The position numbers were made by a program, and so were the translations under genes. From the NCBI GenBank assembly GCA_964505785.1, contig CAZDJZ010000008.1, positions 46,727 through 110,726 of the forward strand: a DNA stretch of 64,000 bases, written 5' to 3'. A model generated the notes under the pieces. It ran no database searches. It was not told the origin of the DNA and saw only the letters and a program-made list of their open reading frames with translations. This document shows, one piece after another, positions 16,035 to 25,128 of this stretch. Position 1 is the first letter of the stretch. The number at the start of each line of letters is the position of its first letter. This DNA is from CAYRTV01 sp964505785. Its GTDB lineage: Bacteria; Acidobacteriota; Aminicenantia; Aminicenantales; Aminicenantaceae.

Positions 16035-17323
16035 TGAAAAAATATATCATAATAGCTTGTCTCGGCCTCTTAGGAATAATGATCATCGCTGCCGGAATTT
16101 CCTGCCGGGACCGTTCTCACAACAACAATACCAATGAAACCGCTGCTGCCAGGAATCCGGAAAAAAATTCCATTCCGGAAAAAATCGCCGTCCCCGGTCA
16201 GAGCAACCGTAACACCGGGGTTACCCGGGGATACGGACGGACCGGCCGCGGCCTTGGCCGAAACGGAGGCCTCACCCTGTCTGAAGAAGAAAAAGAAATG
16301 GTGAAAATTCAGACTGTTCAGGCTGAATACCGCTCCATTAAAGATTCTTTGTCGGCTCCCGGTAAAGTGATGGCCCACCGGCACCGCAAAGCCATCGTCG
16401 GTTATGCTTTCCCCGCCCGGATTGCGGACATTCATGTCCAGATCGGCGACTGGGTCAATGCGGGTGATAAACTGGTGACCCTTCAGAGTGAAGAGGTCGG
16501 CACAGCCAAATCAGAATTCTATAAAGCCCAGGCTGATTTTGAATTGGCCCAGATAAATTATGAGCGGGAAGAAAGACTGGTTGAGCGCGGCGTAGGGGCA
16601 AAGAAAAACCTGCTGTCGGCGGAAGCCGACCTGAAGGTGGCTGAGGCCAATCTAGACGCGGCAGAGAAAAAACTCCATGTTCTCGGCTTTACTGAAGAAC
16701 AGATTGATAGTATCAAGAAAACTCACCAGATCAATCCCGTCATCACTTTATATGCTCCCATCCGCGCTAAAATAATTGAGAACAACGCTGTTTTAGGCCA
16801 AATGGTGGATCAAGGCAGTGAAATCCTGGTGCTGCTGGATCCCACCCTCCTATGCGTCGATGCTGATATTTATGAAAAGGATATCGCCCGAATCCGCATG
16901 GGACAACATGTGGAAGTCACGGTCCCGGCTTACCCTGAAGAAAAGTTCCAGGGTAAAATCCGGTTTATCAGCGATATCCTGAACGAAGAGACCCGCACCA
17001 TTACTGTACGCACCGAGGTGGAAAACAAGGACTTGAAGCTGAAAGCCGGCATGTTCGCCAATGTGAATATATTTCTCAATCATCAGGAAAAAGCACTGGT
17101 GGTTCCCGCCGCCGCCGTCCTGGAAGATAAGGGCGAAACCATTGTGTTTCTTAAACGCGGAGATTCATATTTTCTGCAGGTAGTGCAAACCGGCACCTCG
17201 GACAACGGATTCCGGGAAGTTCTAAACGGTCTCAAACAAGGTGACTTGGTTGTTACCGACGGAAATTTCCAACTGAAATCGAAGCTGTACCAAGAAATTC
17301 TCAAACAGGGCCAAATCCATTAA
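16034..17323 (+). CDS. RND periplasmic adaptor (CusB/CzcB-like)
   Basis: The 429-residue membrane-fusion protein has an N-terminal hydrophobic segment ending in GISC (a weak lipobox, so possibly a lipoprotein). A Gly/Arg-rich low-complexity linker follows (about 56-78), then biotinyl-lipoyl halves around IADIHVQIGDWVNAGDKL and LYAPIRAKIIENNAVLGQMV, a helical hairpin and beta-barrel domains. It links the inner-membrane pump to the outer-membrane channel and may bind the metal ligand. The Gly/Arg-rich linker is unusual. It lies 23 bp before the pump gene. Confidence 0.9.
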   Translation: MKKYIIIACLGLLGIMIIAAGISCRDRSHNNNTNETAAARNPEKNSIPEKIAVPGQSNRNTGVTRGYGRTGRGLGRNGGLTLSEEEKEMVKIQTVQAEYRSIKDSLSAPGKVMAHRHRKAIVGYAFPARIADIHVQIGDWVNAGDKLVTLQSEEVGTAKSEFYKAQADFELAQINYEREERLVERGVGAKKNLLSAEADLKVAEANLDAAEKKLHVLGFTEEQIDSIKKTHQINPVITLYAPIRAKIIENNAVLGQMVDQGSEILVLLDPTLLCVDADIYEKDIARIRMGQHVEVTVPAYPEEKFQGKIRFISDILNEETRTITVRTEVENKDLKLKAGMFANVNIFLNHQEKALVVPAAAVLEDKGETIVFLKRGDSYFLQVVQTGTSDNGFREVLNGLKQGDLVVTDGNFQLKSKLYQEILKQGQIH

Positions 17324-17346
17324 GCAGCCGGGAGGGAGATGAAAGA

Positions 17347-20300
17347 ATGATCGATCGACTGATAGATTTTGCGTTAAAACACCGTTTATTAACCATCCTC
17401 ATAATCTTGCTGGTTTCAGTTTGGGGCATTATTTCTTACACCCAAATGCCTAAAGATATATACCCGGATCTCAACGCTCCCCTCGTTACCATCATTACGG
17501 AAAATGAAGGCATGGCCGCCGAGGATGTGGAGCGCTTGATCACTTTTCCGCTGGAAAGCCTGCTCAACGGTGCGCCCCAGGTCACCCGGGTCCGGTCTGA
17601 ATCTGCAACCGGCGATTCGGTGATCACGGTGGAATTTGACTGGGGAACCAATATATATCTGGCAAGACAAATCGTTTCCAGTAAACTGGAACTGGTTGCC
17701 GGACGGCTTCCAAAGGGAACCTCTCATCCGATCCTAGGCCCGGTTTCATCCAGGATGGGGGAAATTTTTGAATTCGCGGTCATCGGAAAAGAAGAGGGTG
17801 TGGATCCCATGGAACTGCGCTCCGTAGCCGACTGGACCATCCGCTACCGACTGCAGGGAGTGGAGGGGGTATCCTTTGTTATTAACCTAGGCGGATTTAT
17901 CCGCCAATTCCAGGTCTTTCTCAAGCCGGACATGCTCAAGCATTACAACATCAAAATCAGCGAGATTCAAAGCGCGATTGAAAACAGCAACCGTAATTTT
18001 TCCGGAGGTGTCATCAATAAAGGCGCGCAGGAAGCTCTGATTAAAGGAATCGGCCGGATCCAGACACTGGATCATATAAAAGAGACCGTGATCACATCCC
18101 GTAATAATATTCCGGTTTATGTCCGCGATGTCGCCGATGTTAAAATCGGAGCTAAATTCCGCCGGGAAGCAGGCAGCCATAACGGACAGGAAGCGGTGTA
18201 TGTCACCGTGGAAAAACAGTATGGAGGCGATACCCTTTCCACTATCGCCAATATTAAAAATGCCCTGGCCGGGATCGCGAAGGATATCCCGGAATATATT
18301 CAGATCAAACCATTTTATGACCAGTCCAAACTGATCGTTAAATCCATAGAACATGTGGAAATCACTATGTTTGAGGGTGCCATCCTGATTATGCTGGTGA
18401 TGCTCTTTTTCATGTGGCACCTGCGCAGCTCACTGATCGCTTCTTTGACTATCCCCTTCTCTATTCTATTCGCTCTGGTGCTGATGCAGTTATTTAATAT
18501 TAAGCTGACAGTCATGTCAATCGGAGGTTTGGCCATCGGCATCGGAAAGGTCGCCAACGGATCCATAATCATGGTGGAAAACATCTACCGCGTTTTGCAG
18601 GAAAGGAAAGGCGAAGCATCAACCATGGTATTGACCTCGCTGGCCGCCAAGGATGTGGGGAAGCACCTGTTTTCAGCCAACCTGATTATTATTCTGGTTT
18701 TCCTGCCTTTGCTGACGCTCCAGGGAATCGAAGGCGCCATGTTCCGGCCTACCGCCTTTGCTGTGGCCGCGGCTTTATTTGGATCCCTGCTGTTAAATCT
18801 TACTTTGAAACCAATCTTAGCAACCTACTTTTTAAAGGAAAAACATATAAAAAAGCGCAAGAACCCAGTCAGCGATTTTTTATCCGTGCGCTATAAAAAG
18901 GTCCTGGAAACTGCCCTCCAGCACAAACAGGCCATTTTAATCGTGTTTGTTATTTTAATCATCGGGGCAGCCGTCCTGTTTAACTTTTTGGGCAAAGAAT
19001 TCGTTCCGCCCCTGGATGAAGGGGCCATTATGGCCTCAACCGTGATGCTCCCTGAAACTTCACTGGAGGAATCCGTCAAAACCGGACAGCAGATCGAAAA
19101 GATTTTCATGTCCTTTCCGGAAGTGGTTTCCGTTTCACGCACCACCGGGACAGCTGAAGCTTCAGAGCATGTTCACCCGGTCAACCACAGCCATTACAAT
19201 ATCGAGCTTCTTCCCCGCGAGGAGAGAAAGCGGGATTTTGAAGAAATCACAGATGGTATGCGGAAAGAACTGGATAAGATCCCCGGGATCGCTTATATTT
19301 TCGAGCAGCCGATTGCGAATAAACTGGCGGAGATGCTGACCGGGACCGAAGGGGAATTGTCCATCAAACTGTTCGGCCAGGACTTGAATGTTCTCAACCA
19401 GCAAATCGAAAACGTCCGGAATGCCATCGCCGGGATCAAAGGGGTAGCCGACCTGCAGATCGAACAAACCACCGGCATCCCCCAGGTGGTGATCAAATTG
19501 AACCGCACCCAGTTGGCCCGCTACGGCATTCCCGTCGGCGAAGTCGCAGATTTAATTGAAACCGCACTCAACGGCATTGAAGTCACGGATGTATACGAAC
19601 TGGACCGCATAACCTCGGTCCTGCTGCGGCTGCCGGTAAAATACCGTAATGATGAAAACGCGATTAAAAATCTATTAGTAGACACCCCGGGCGGCGAAAG
19701 GATACCTCTTTCCCAGTTGGCTGAAATCACCAAGGATGAAGGGCCGCAGACGATTTTCCGGGAAAATTTGATGCGGCGTAAAATCATCCTCTGCAACCTG
19801 AGCGACCGGGACATCGGGAGTTTCGTAGCCGAAGCTCAGCAGATGATATCAGAGAACGTGGACCTCCCTCCGGGATATTTCGTTACATTCGGCGGCCAGT
19901 TTGAAAGCCAGCAGCGGGCCATGCACCATTTGACCGTACTGATGCTGATGGTGATCCTGATTATATTTGTGGTGCTGTTTTCTTCCTTCGGCTCATTCTG
20001 GCAGGCCCTGCTGATTATAATGAATATTCCCACCACTTTGATCGGAGGAATCATCGGCTTGCTGATCGCCGGAGAAACCCTCAATGTCTCTTCGACTATC
20101 GGTTTGATCGCCCTCTTTGGAATCTGCGTACAGAATGACGTCATCCTGGTCGCCAAAATCAATGATTTTCGAAAGCAGGGCTATGCACTTAAACAAGCGG
20201 TTATTGAAGGTGCACTGACAAAATTTCGCCCGATCATCATGACGGATATGGTAATGATTGTCGCCTTGCTGCCGATGGCCCTGTCGAATTCCACCGGGGC

Positions 20301-20442
20301 CGAACTGCATCGCCCCCTGGCTGTGGTCTATATCGGCGGCTTCTTTTTCGCCATCCTGCTGCGGCTGGTGGTTGTGCCGGTCTTATATGAGTGGATGGGG
20401 GGATTGAGGTTGAAGAAGAGTAAAGTAAAGAGTAAAGAGTGA
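17347..20442 (+). CDS. HME-type RND efflux pump (CusA/CzcA-like)
   Basis: The 1031-residue inner-membrane antiporter has two six-helix halves and two large periplasmic loops. The N-terminal block EDVERLITFPLE and GGLAIGIG in TM4 place it in the heavy-metal-efflux RND group. The conserved TM4 aspartate of CusA/CzcA (D405 in CusA) is replaced by Asn (N404 in KVANGSIIMVEN). Acidic residues appear instead at D931 (QNDVILVAK, TM10) and D967 (MTDMVMI, TM11), with a lysine at K937. Proton coupling may therefore be rewired. The last residues (KKSKVKSKE) and the stop codon are encoded by an AGTAAAG heptamer array. The substrate metal is not known. Confidence 0.9.
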   Translation: MIDRLIDFALKHRLLTILIILLVSVWGIISYTQMPKDIYPDLNAPLVTIITENEGMAAEDVERLITFPLESLLNGAPQVTRVRSESATGDSVITVEFDWGTNIYLARQIVSSKLELVAGRLPKGTSHPILGPVSSRMGEIFEFAVIGKEEGVDPMELRSVADWTIRYRLQGVEGVSFVINLGGFIRQFQVFLKPDMLKHYNIKISEIQSAIENSNRNFSGGVINKGAQEALIKGIGRIQTLDHIKETVITSRNNIPVYVRDVADVKIGAKFRREAGSHNGQEAVYVTVEKQYGGDTLSTIANIKNALAGIAKDIPEYIQIKPFYDQSKLIVKSIEHVEITMFEGAILIMLVMLFFMWHLRSSLIASLTIPFSILFALVLMQLFNIKLTVMSIGGLAIGIGKVANGSIIMVENIYRVLQERKGEASTMVLTSLAAKDVGKHLFSANLIIILVFLPLLTLQGIEGAMFRPTAFAVAAALFGSLLLNLTLKPILATYFLKEKHIKKRKNPVSDFLSVRYKKVLETALQHKQAILIVFVILIIGAAVLFNFLGKEFVPPLDEGAIMASTVMLPETSLEESVKTGQQIEKIFMSFPEVVSVSRTTGTAEASEHVHPVNHSHYNIELLPREERKRDFEEITDGMRKELDKIPGIAYIFEQPIANKLAEMLTGTEGELSIKLFGQDLNVLNQQIENVRNAIAGIKGVADLQIEQTTGIPQVVIKLNRTQLARYGIPVGEVADLIETALNGIEVTDVYELDRITSVLLRLPVKYRNDENAIKNLLVDTPGGERIPLSQLAEITKDEGPQTIFRENLMRRKIILCNLSDRDIGSFVAEAQQMISENVDLPPGYFVTFGGQFESQQRAMHHLTVLMLMVILIIFVVLFSSFGSFWQALLIIMNIPTTLIGGIIGLLIAGETLNVSSTIGLIALFGICVQNDVILVAKINDFRKQGYALKQAVIEGALTKFRPIIMTDMVMIVALLPMALSNSTGAELHRPLAVVYIGGFFFAILLRLVVVPVLYEWMGGLRLKKSKVKSKE

Positions 20443-20478
20443 GGAGTGAAGAGAAAGTATCTCAAATCTCAAATCTGA
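20418..20478 (+). repeat. Heptamer arrays overlapping the pump gene end
   Basis: AGTAAAG/AGTGAAG units run from inside the last codons of the pump gene to about 20459 and pass directly into TCTCAAA units (about 20459-20478). Both have a 7-bp period. Confidence 0.7.
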
Positions 20479-21280
20479 AACCGATGCAGGGGCCGGATTT
20501 GCGGCCCTTATATCATTCCGGGCAAAGCGAAGGGTCCCAAGCGGCTTTGTATTAGTAAAGAGCGACAGCGGCGCTGTCATCCTGAGGCCTGCGGCAGCAT
20601 ACAAATGTCATCCCCAGGCCGCGTAAGCGGCCGCGGGGATCTTAGAGCGCCTCGCCGAAGGAATCCTCAGGATGACAAGTGGGCCTAACCATGTCATTCC
20701 CGGAGCAGAGCGACGGAAATCTTAGACGGCTTCGGCATGCTCGCTGCGCTCGCGTTCGTCGCGTTTTTAGCGTTCATTGCGTTCTTTGGTCTCACGCAGT
20801 CGATTTACAATTCCCGATCCATTCACCGGTTTTATGCGGTTCGCGTTTTGCGTTTCGCGTTTTGCGTTTTTCTACTTCCCGCACATCCTATTACAGCGTC
20901 TTCAAAAACCGCATACACATCCCCAATTCATTTACCATTCACCATTTACCAATTTCAGGTTCCCCCGGCTGTTTGAGTTCCAGCAGCAGGTATGCTTACC
21001 GTCATGGTTTTATGCGTTTCGCGTTTTGCGTTTCGCGTTTTGCGTTTTGCGTTTTGCGTTTCGCGTTTTGCGGTTTGCGTTTCGCGTTTTGCGTTTTGCG
21101 GTTTGCGGTTTGCGTTTTGCGGTTTATGTTCTGCATTAAAAGAATCTTCCCATAATACAGGACTCAAACTCTGCCATTTTGCACCTCAAATTCATGCATA
21201 TCTCCGTCAATCCCTGCAAATCATGTTTGGCATGCAGTTTGCATTTAATATATTCAAAAAGAAAAGGAGGACATACATAA
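20443..21280. repeat. Long repeat island with 7-bp and 9-bp arrays
   Basis: No gene is supported in these 838 bases. They hold palindromic arms (20510-20700, two stem types), a 9-bp periodic stretch built on GCGTTCNTN (about 20749-20789), a GCGTTTY array (20836-20872), TTTACCA heptamers (about 20933-20960) and the longest GCGTTTY array in the window (about 21014-21132). Long open frames exist in several phases here only because the heptamers lack stop codons. Confidence 0.75.
21014..21132 (+). repeat. Longest GCGTTTY heptamer array (about 17 units)
   Basis: About 17 consecutive 7-base units of the forms GCGTTTC, GCGTTTT and GCGGTTT, keeping exact 7-bp phase throughout. Shorter arrays of the same family lie at 2956-2980, 14339-14368, 20836-20872, 33750-33823, 42503-42540 and 42614-42641. 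Confidence 0.85.
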
Positions 21281-22063
21281 ATGAAAAAACAATGGATACT
21301 CATCATATTCGCCGGGTTGCTGCTGATTGCTTCCGGCGCATGCCGTCAGCAGGAAGAACCTGCAGCTGAAACCGAAACCTTGCCGGACCTCACTGTCGCC
21401 GATGCCTCATGTATGGGCGGCGATCTCTATATTACCATCGCCAACCAGGGTGACGCCGGATTAGAGGAGGGTTGGTACAGCCTGATGTCTGTTTATATTG
21501 ACGGGACAAGTCAAGATGATATTCCTCTTCAGACGGCAACGGTTACGGAAAAGGGCGGTATATCCGAGCCCGGTGGAATTTCTCATTATCTTATTCCTTA
21601 TGATATTCCGCAACCCGTGAGGGTTGATATCTATGTGGATTATGCGGAAGATATTGATGAATCCAATGAAGAGAATAATTCTCTGGAAAATGAATATGTG
21701 GGGCCTTGCCTGCTGCCTGACCTGACTGTTGAAGACATTTATCTGGATGAAAACTGCCGGGTGGTGGCTGTAGTCAAGAATTTGGGACCAGGCTCCGTAC
21801 CTCAGGCGCTTTGGAGTATCAAGGACGTTCCGGAATGCACCTTGAAATTATTTCTGAACGAAGAAGAATATTGTGTAAACAGCATCTTTGAATTTGATCC
21901 CGAAAAAAAATTGGAGCCGGTTGACGGCATCGCCGTCTTTCCGAGCAGCATGGAAATCAATGAAGAATCCACGGTTACGGCGGTATTGGAGTGCCTGGAT
22001 ATCGTGCAGGAGCAGAACCAGGAAAACAACACCTTGACTAAAACCTTAAACTGCGAGAAATAG
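21281..22063 (+). CDS. CARDB-domain lipoprotein
   Basis: The 260-residue protein has a lipoprotein signal ending ASGAC (C21 as lipidated cysteine). Two CARDB-like beta-sandwich repeats follow. Each opens with LPDLTV and closes with an Asn/Glu-rich DESNEENNS or EQNQENNTL segment, the usual CARDB ending. Such domains mediate adhesion or protein-protein contact on the cell surface. Extra cysteines (DASC, GPC, DENC, PEC, EYC, LEC, NC) suggest disulfides. A GGAGG-containing ribosome site precedes the ATG. It is a single gene with its own terminator. Confidence 0.8.
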   Translation: MKKQWILIIFAGLLLIASGACRQQEEPAAETETLPDLTVADASCMGGDLYITIANQGDAGLEEGWYSLMSVYIDGTSQDDIPLQTATVTEKGGISEPGGISHYLIPYDIPQPVRVDIYVDYAEDIDESNEENNSLENEYVGPCLLPDLTVEDIYLDENCRVVAVVKNLGPGSVPQALWSIKDVPECTLKLFLNEEEYCVNSIFEFDPEKKLEPVDGIAVFPSSMEINEESTVTAVLECLDIVQEQNQENNTLTKTLNCEK

Positions 22064-22077
22064 ATTCTTTTTATATA

Positions 22078-22124
22078 GGGCGTGTTCGAGTTAAGCAAGG
22101 AGCTTGGGCACGCCCTTTTTTTTT
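22078..22124 (+). terminator. Rho-independent terminator after CARDB gene
   Basis: GGGCGTG (22078-22084) pairs with CACGCCC (22109-22115), with further pairing inside (AGCAAGG/AGCTTGG region), followed by nine T residues. Confidence 0.85.
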
Positions 22125-22709
22125 GATATGAGGCCGGAATCGGAGCGGATGTCCTCGCTGGGGACAGGAGAGTGGTGGCGGGACATGGCCCTTATCCATT
22201 GCCATGTGGAAACGGTTCTTATATGATAACACTTGATCAGACGATGCAACTTGTGATCCTTAGGGAGCTGACGCACCCTCAGGACGACAGCGGGATGTTA
22301 ATTTTCAACCTGACTTATTCACGGGCTGAGACGACGACAATTCGTTAATTCATTGTCGTCCTGAGGAGCGAAGCGACGAAGGATCTTATACAGTGCTTGC
22401 ACGAGAAAACGGTTCGCTTCTTTCTGCGATACAGTCTAAGATCCTCACGGCCTGCTTCACAGGCCTCAGGATGACATTGATTTAATAAAAGGCCGTCACT
22501 TCACGTCGACAAGCCGCAAGCCGGAAGATGCGGTGAGATTCGGCCCGCCCGAAGGGTAAAAAAATTGCGATTAAGAATAAATATTGGAAAAGAACAAAGT
22601 TTCAGTTATTCTTTAAAATATAATCAATGAGTATTCGTGATGAGAAAAGAATTGTATAAATAACGCAATTTTTTTATGAATAAGCCAGATCAACAGGCGG
22701 AGGATAATA
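22125..22709. repeat. Repeat island and leader before PLP lyase gene
   Basis: It contains family B copy 2 (22131-22218, minus strand) and a composite element bounded by inverted repeats CCTGACTTATTCA (22309-22321) and TGAATAAGCCAG (22677-22688). The latter encloses a full palindromic element (about 22350-22476), a GC-rich stem-rich stretch (22505-22556) and a 12-bp perfect inverted repeat, AAAAAAATTGCG at 22558-22569 and its complement at 22664-22675. A TATAAT lies at about 22610, without a clear -35 box. Confidence 0.6.
22309..22688 (+). repeat. Composite element with terminal inverted repeats, copy 2
   Basis: Shares both ends and internal words (ACGACGACAATT..TTAATTCA.TGTCGTC, and TTTTTTTATGAA) with 40306-40479. 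Both copies end 20-31 bases before the start codon of the first gene of an operon. Confidence 0.6.
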
Positions 22710-23930
22710 ATGCAAAAATTCAATCCAGAACAAGATTTGTGGGATGTCCAGCGGGAATTCGGGGAGCATGGCGGGGTTGCCCCTTCGATTTCCCGGTCAT
22801 CCACCTTTACAGTAATGGAACCGGATGTGATGCCGGAAATTTTCGAAGGCCTCCGGGGGCCGCACAAAGGAGGTTGTTTTCTATACAGCCGGCATTTCAA
22901 TCCCACAGTAGATGTTCTCGACCGTTACCTGGCTGCTATGGAGGGAACCGAATCAGCCCTGAGTACAGCCAGCGGCATGTCGGCCATCGCCTGCACCCTT
23001 CTGCAGATCTGCCGCACCGGCGACCACATTGTTTCCAGCGATACGATTTACGGCGGCACGCATGCTTTATTTGGGGAACTGCTTCCTCAAATGAATATCC
23101 AAACCACTTTTGTCAATCCCGCTGACACCGGGGCTTTTGAAAAAGCCATTCAATCCAATACCAAGGTGCTTTACACGGAGACAGTCGGCAATCCCACTTT
23201 GAAAATTTCTGATATTCCCGCGCTCTCTAAAATCGCCAAAGAACACAACCTCATCCTGGTGGTGGACAATACTTTCAGTCCTGTCATTGTTTCCCCCTCC
23301 CGGTTAGGGGCGGATATAGTGGTCTATTCCATGACGAAATTCATCAACGGAGCCAGTGATGTCATTGCCGGTGCCGTCTGCGCCAGCGAAGACTTCATTC
23401 TCCGCTTAATGGACCTGCATACCGGACGAGTGATGCTGTTCGGTCCCGCCATTGATCCCAGAGTGGCATTCGACATTATACAGCGCCTGCCGCATCTGCC
23501 GCTCCGCATGAAAGAACACGGCCGCCGGGCCCTGGCTATTGCCGAACATTTGGAAAAACTAGGGGCTCCGGTCAGATATCCGGGCCTTCCCTCCCACTCC
23601 CAGCATAAACTGTATACATCGCTGCTGAATGAAGACTACGGTTATGGCGGTATGCTGACCCTAGACTGCCGGACCAGGGATAAGGCGGAAAGACTCATGT
23701 CTCAGCTGCAAAATCAGGAACGATTCGGTCTGATTGCTGTATCTCTGGGATATTTCGACACTTTGATGAGCTGCTCCGGTTCGTCCACCTCCTCAGAAAT
23801 TCCACCGGAAGACCAGGAAAAAATGGAATTGTCGCCTGGGCTGGTGCGTATATCCATTGGTTATACCGGAAGCCTGGAATCACGCATCCGGCAAATTGAA
23901 CGGGCGGTCAAGAACGCCGGCCTGATCTGA
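22710..23930 (+). CDS. Cys/Met-metabolism PLP enzyme (methionine gamma-lyase-like)
   Basis: The 406-residue enzyme is a fold-type I PLP protein of the cystathionine gamma-lyase / methionine gamma-lyase / O-acetylhomoserine sulfhydrylase group. Visible residues are YSR (Y59-R61), the DNTF aspartate (D186) that holds the pyridine nitrogen, and the Schiff-base lysine K210 in SMTKFINGASD. The position that carries the special cysteine in true methionine gamma-lyase (YGCTF) reads YGGTH here, so the exact reaction is uncertain; a cystathionine- or homoserine-ester-acting enzyme is equally possible. A GGAGG site precedes the ATG. It lies 40 bp before the UDP-GlcNAc epimerase gene but has no obvious role in polysaccharide synthesis. 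Confidence 0.85.
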   Translation: MQKFNPEQDLWDVQREFGEHGGVAPSISRSSTFTVMEPDVMPEIFEGLRGPHKGGCFLYSRHFNPTVDVLDRYLAAMEGTESALSTASGMSAIACTLLQICRTGDHIVSSDTIYGGTHALFGELLPQMNIQTTFVNPADTGAFEKAIQSNTKVLYTETVGNPTLKISDIPALSKIAKEHNLILVVDNTFSPVIVSPSRLGADIVVYSMTKFINGASDVIAGAVCASEDFILRLMDLHTGRVMLFGPAIDPRVAFDIIQRLPHLPLRMKEHGRRALAIAEHLEKLGAPVRYPGLPSHSQHKLYTSLLNEDYGYGGMLTLDCRTRDKAERLMSQLQNQERFGLIAVSLGYFDTLMSCSGSSTSSEIPPEDQEKMELSPGLVRISIGYTGSLESRIRQIERAVKNAGLI

Positions 23931-23970
23931 ATCCCTTTACAGATTTTTCCCGAATCATTATTATGACAAA

Positions 23971-25128
23971 ATGACTTCACATAAAAAACGAAGCCTTCTT
24001 GTCATATTCGGGACCCGGCCGGAAGCCATCAAGCTGGCGCCGGTTATCCGCGAACTCCAGTCCCGCAAAGAGATCTTTACCACCCAAATCTGTTCCACTT
24101 CTCAGCACCAAGAATTATTGGATCAGGTCTTGGATATTTTTCAAATAAAACCCGACTTCCATTTGAATGTGATGCGGTCCGGCCAAAGCCTGTATCACGT
24201 CACGTCATCCGCCTTAATCCAGTTAGAGAAGGTCTTGGACCAAACACAGCCCGACTGGATCTTGGTTCAGGGAGATACCAACTCCACCTTTACCGCCGCC
24301 CTGGCCGCATTTTATAAGCGGATTGCGATCGCTCATGTGGAAGCCGGGCTCCGGACCGGGAATAAATATTTTCCCTTTCCGGAAGAGATGTACAGGAAAA
24401 TGACCGACTGCCTGGCCGACCTGTATTTTGCACCCACAGATGCCGCTTCCCGCAATCTTCTGGCCGAGGGAATTGCGTCTGAAAAAATCCACATCACCGG
24501 CAATACCGGCATCGATGCCCTGCTGCAGACTGCAGCCGCCAACCGCAAGGCGGCGGCTCAACAAAAACTGTTTGCCCAATTTAAAGACAAACACGGGCTT
24601 TCCATTCAAGACCGTCCTTTTATTCTCGTAACACTCCACAGAAGGGAAAGCTTCGGTTCTGATCTGGAAAACATGTGCCTTGCACTGAAAGATATAAGCA
24701 AAGGCTTGCCCGGATTGGAGATTATATGGCCGCTCCATCCCAACCCCAAGGTTAAAAAGCCCGCTTCTGCGATACTTGAACAGTCGCACGCCATTCATTT
24801 GATTGATCCTTTAGACTACGTGGATTTTGTTTTCCTGATGGACCGGTCCCGGATAATCCTGACCGATTCAGGCGGAATTCAGGAAGAAGCCCCGTCTTTG
24901 GGCAAGCCGGTGCTGGTCCTGCGGCCGAACACCGAACGGCCGGAAGGCATTGATGCAGGGACAGCAATGCTTGCGGGGACCAGGCGCACATCCATTGCAC
25001 AGAAAACCCTGCACTTAATGAAAGATAAATTTGCTTATCAAAACATGGCAAAAAAAATCAATCCTTACGGCGACGGCCGGGCGGCACCACGGATAGCGGA
25101 TATTCTGGAGAAAACCACCCGGTTATGA
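23971..25128 (+). CDS. wecB: UDP-GlcNAc 2-epimerase (non-hydrolysing)
   Basis: The 385-residue cytoplasmic enzyme interconverts UDP-GlcNAc and UDP-ManNAc. Landmarks are GTRPEAIKLAPV at the N-terminus, VQGDTNST, HVEAGLRTGN, the LHRRESFG block and the sugar-nucleotide site DSGGIQEEAPSLGKPVLVLR. It is the first gene of a four-gene cluster whose members overlap or nearly touch. Its stop overlaps the next ATG (ATGA, 25125-25128). In this context it probably provides the N-acetylmannosamine-type precursor for the polymer made by the glycosyltransferase downstream, though it could also serve another surface polysaccharide. Confidence 0.92.
   Translation: MTSHKKRSLLVIFGTRPEAIKLAPVIRELQSRKEIFTTQICSTSQHQELLDQVLDIFQIKPDFHLNVMRSGQSLYHVTSSALIQLEKVLDQTQPDWILVQGDTNSTFTAALAAFYKRIAIAHVEAGLRTGNKYFPFPEEMYRKMTDCLADLYFAPTDAASRNLLAEGIASEKIHITGNTGIDALLQTAAANRKAAAQQKLFAQFKDKHGLSIQDRPFILVTLHRRESFGSDLENMCLALKDISKGLPGLEIIWPLHPNPKVKKPASAILEQSHAIHLIDPLDYVDFVFLMDRSRIILTDSGGIQEEAPSLGKPVLVLRPNTERPEGIDAGTAMLAGTRRTSIAQKTLHLMKDKFAYQNMAKKINPYGDGRAAPRIADILEKTTRL

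Noticed and set aside
20679..21155. Open frames with repeated RFAFCVLRFAF-type peptides
   Set aside because: They are translations of the GCGTTTY heptamer array, which has no stop codon in several frames; no ribosome site or family resemblance supports them.
22505..22556. Truncated cobalamin or SAM riboswitch before the PLP lyase gene
   Set aside because: Only a weak B12-box-like word is present; the other conserved parts of either class are missing. Kept as an unassigned structured leader.
22710..23930. Firm call of methionine gamma-lyase
   Set aside because: The diagnostic active-site cysteine is replaced by glycine, so only the broader PLP enzyme group is supported.
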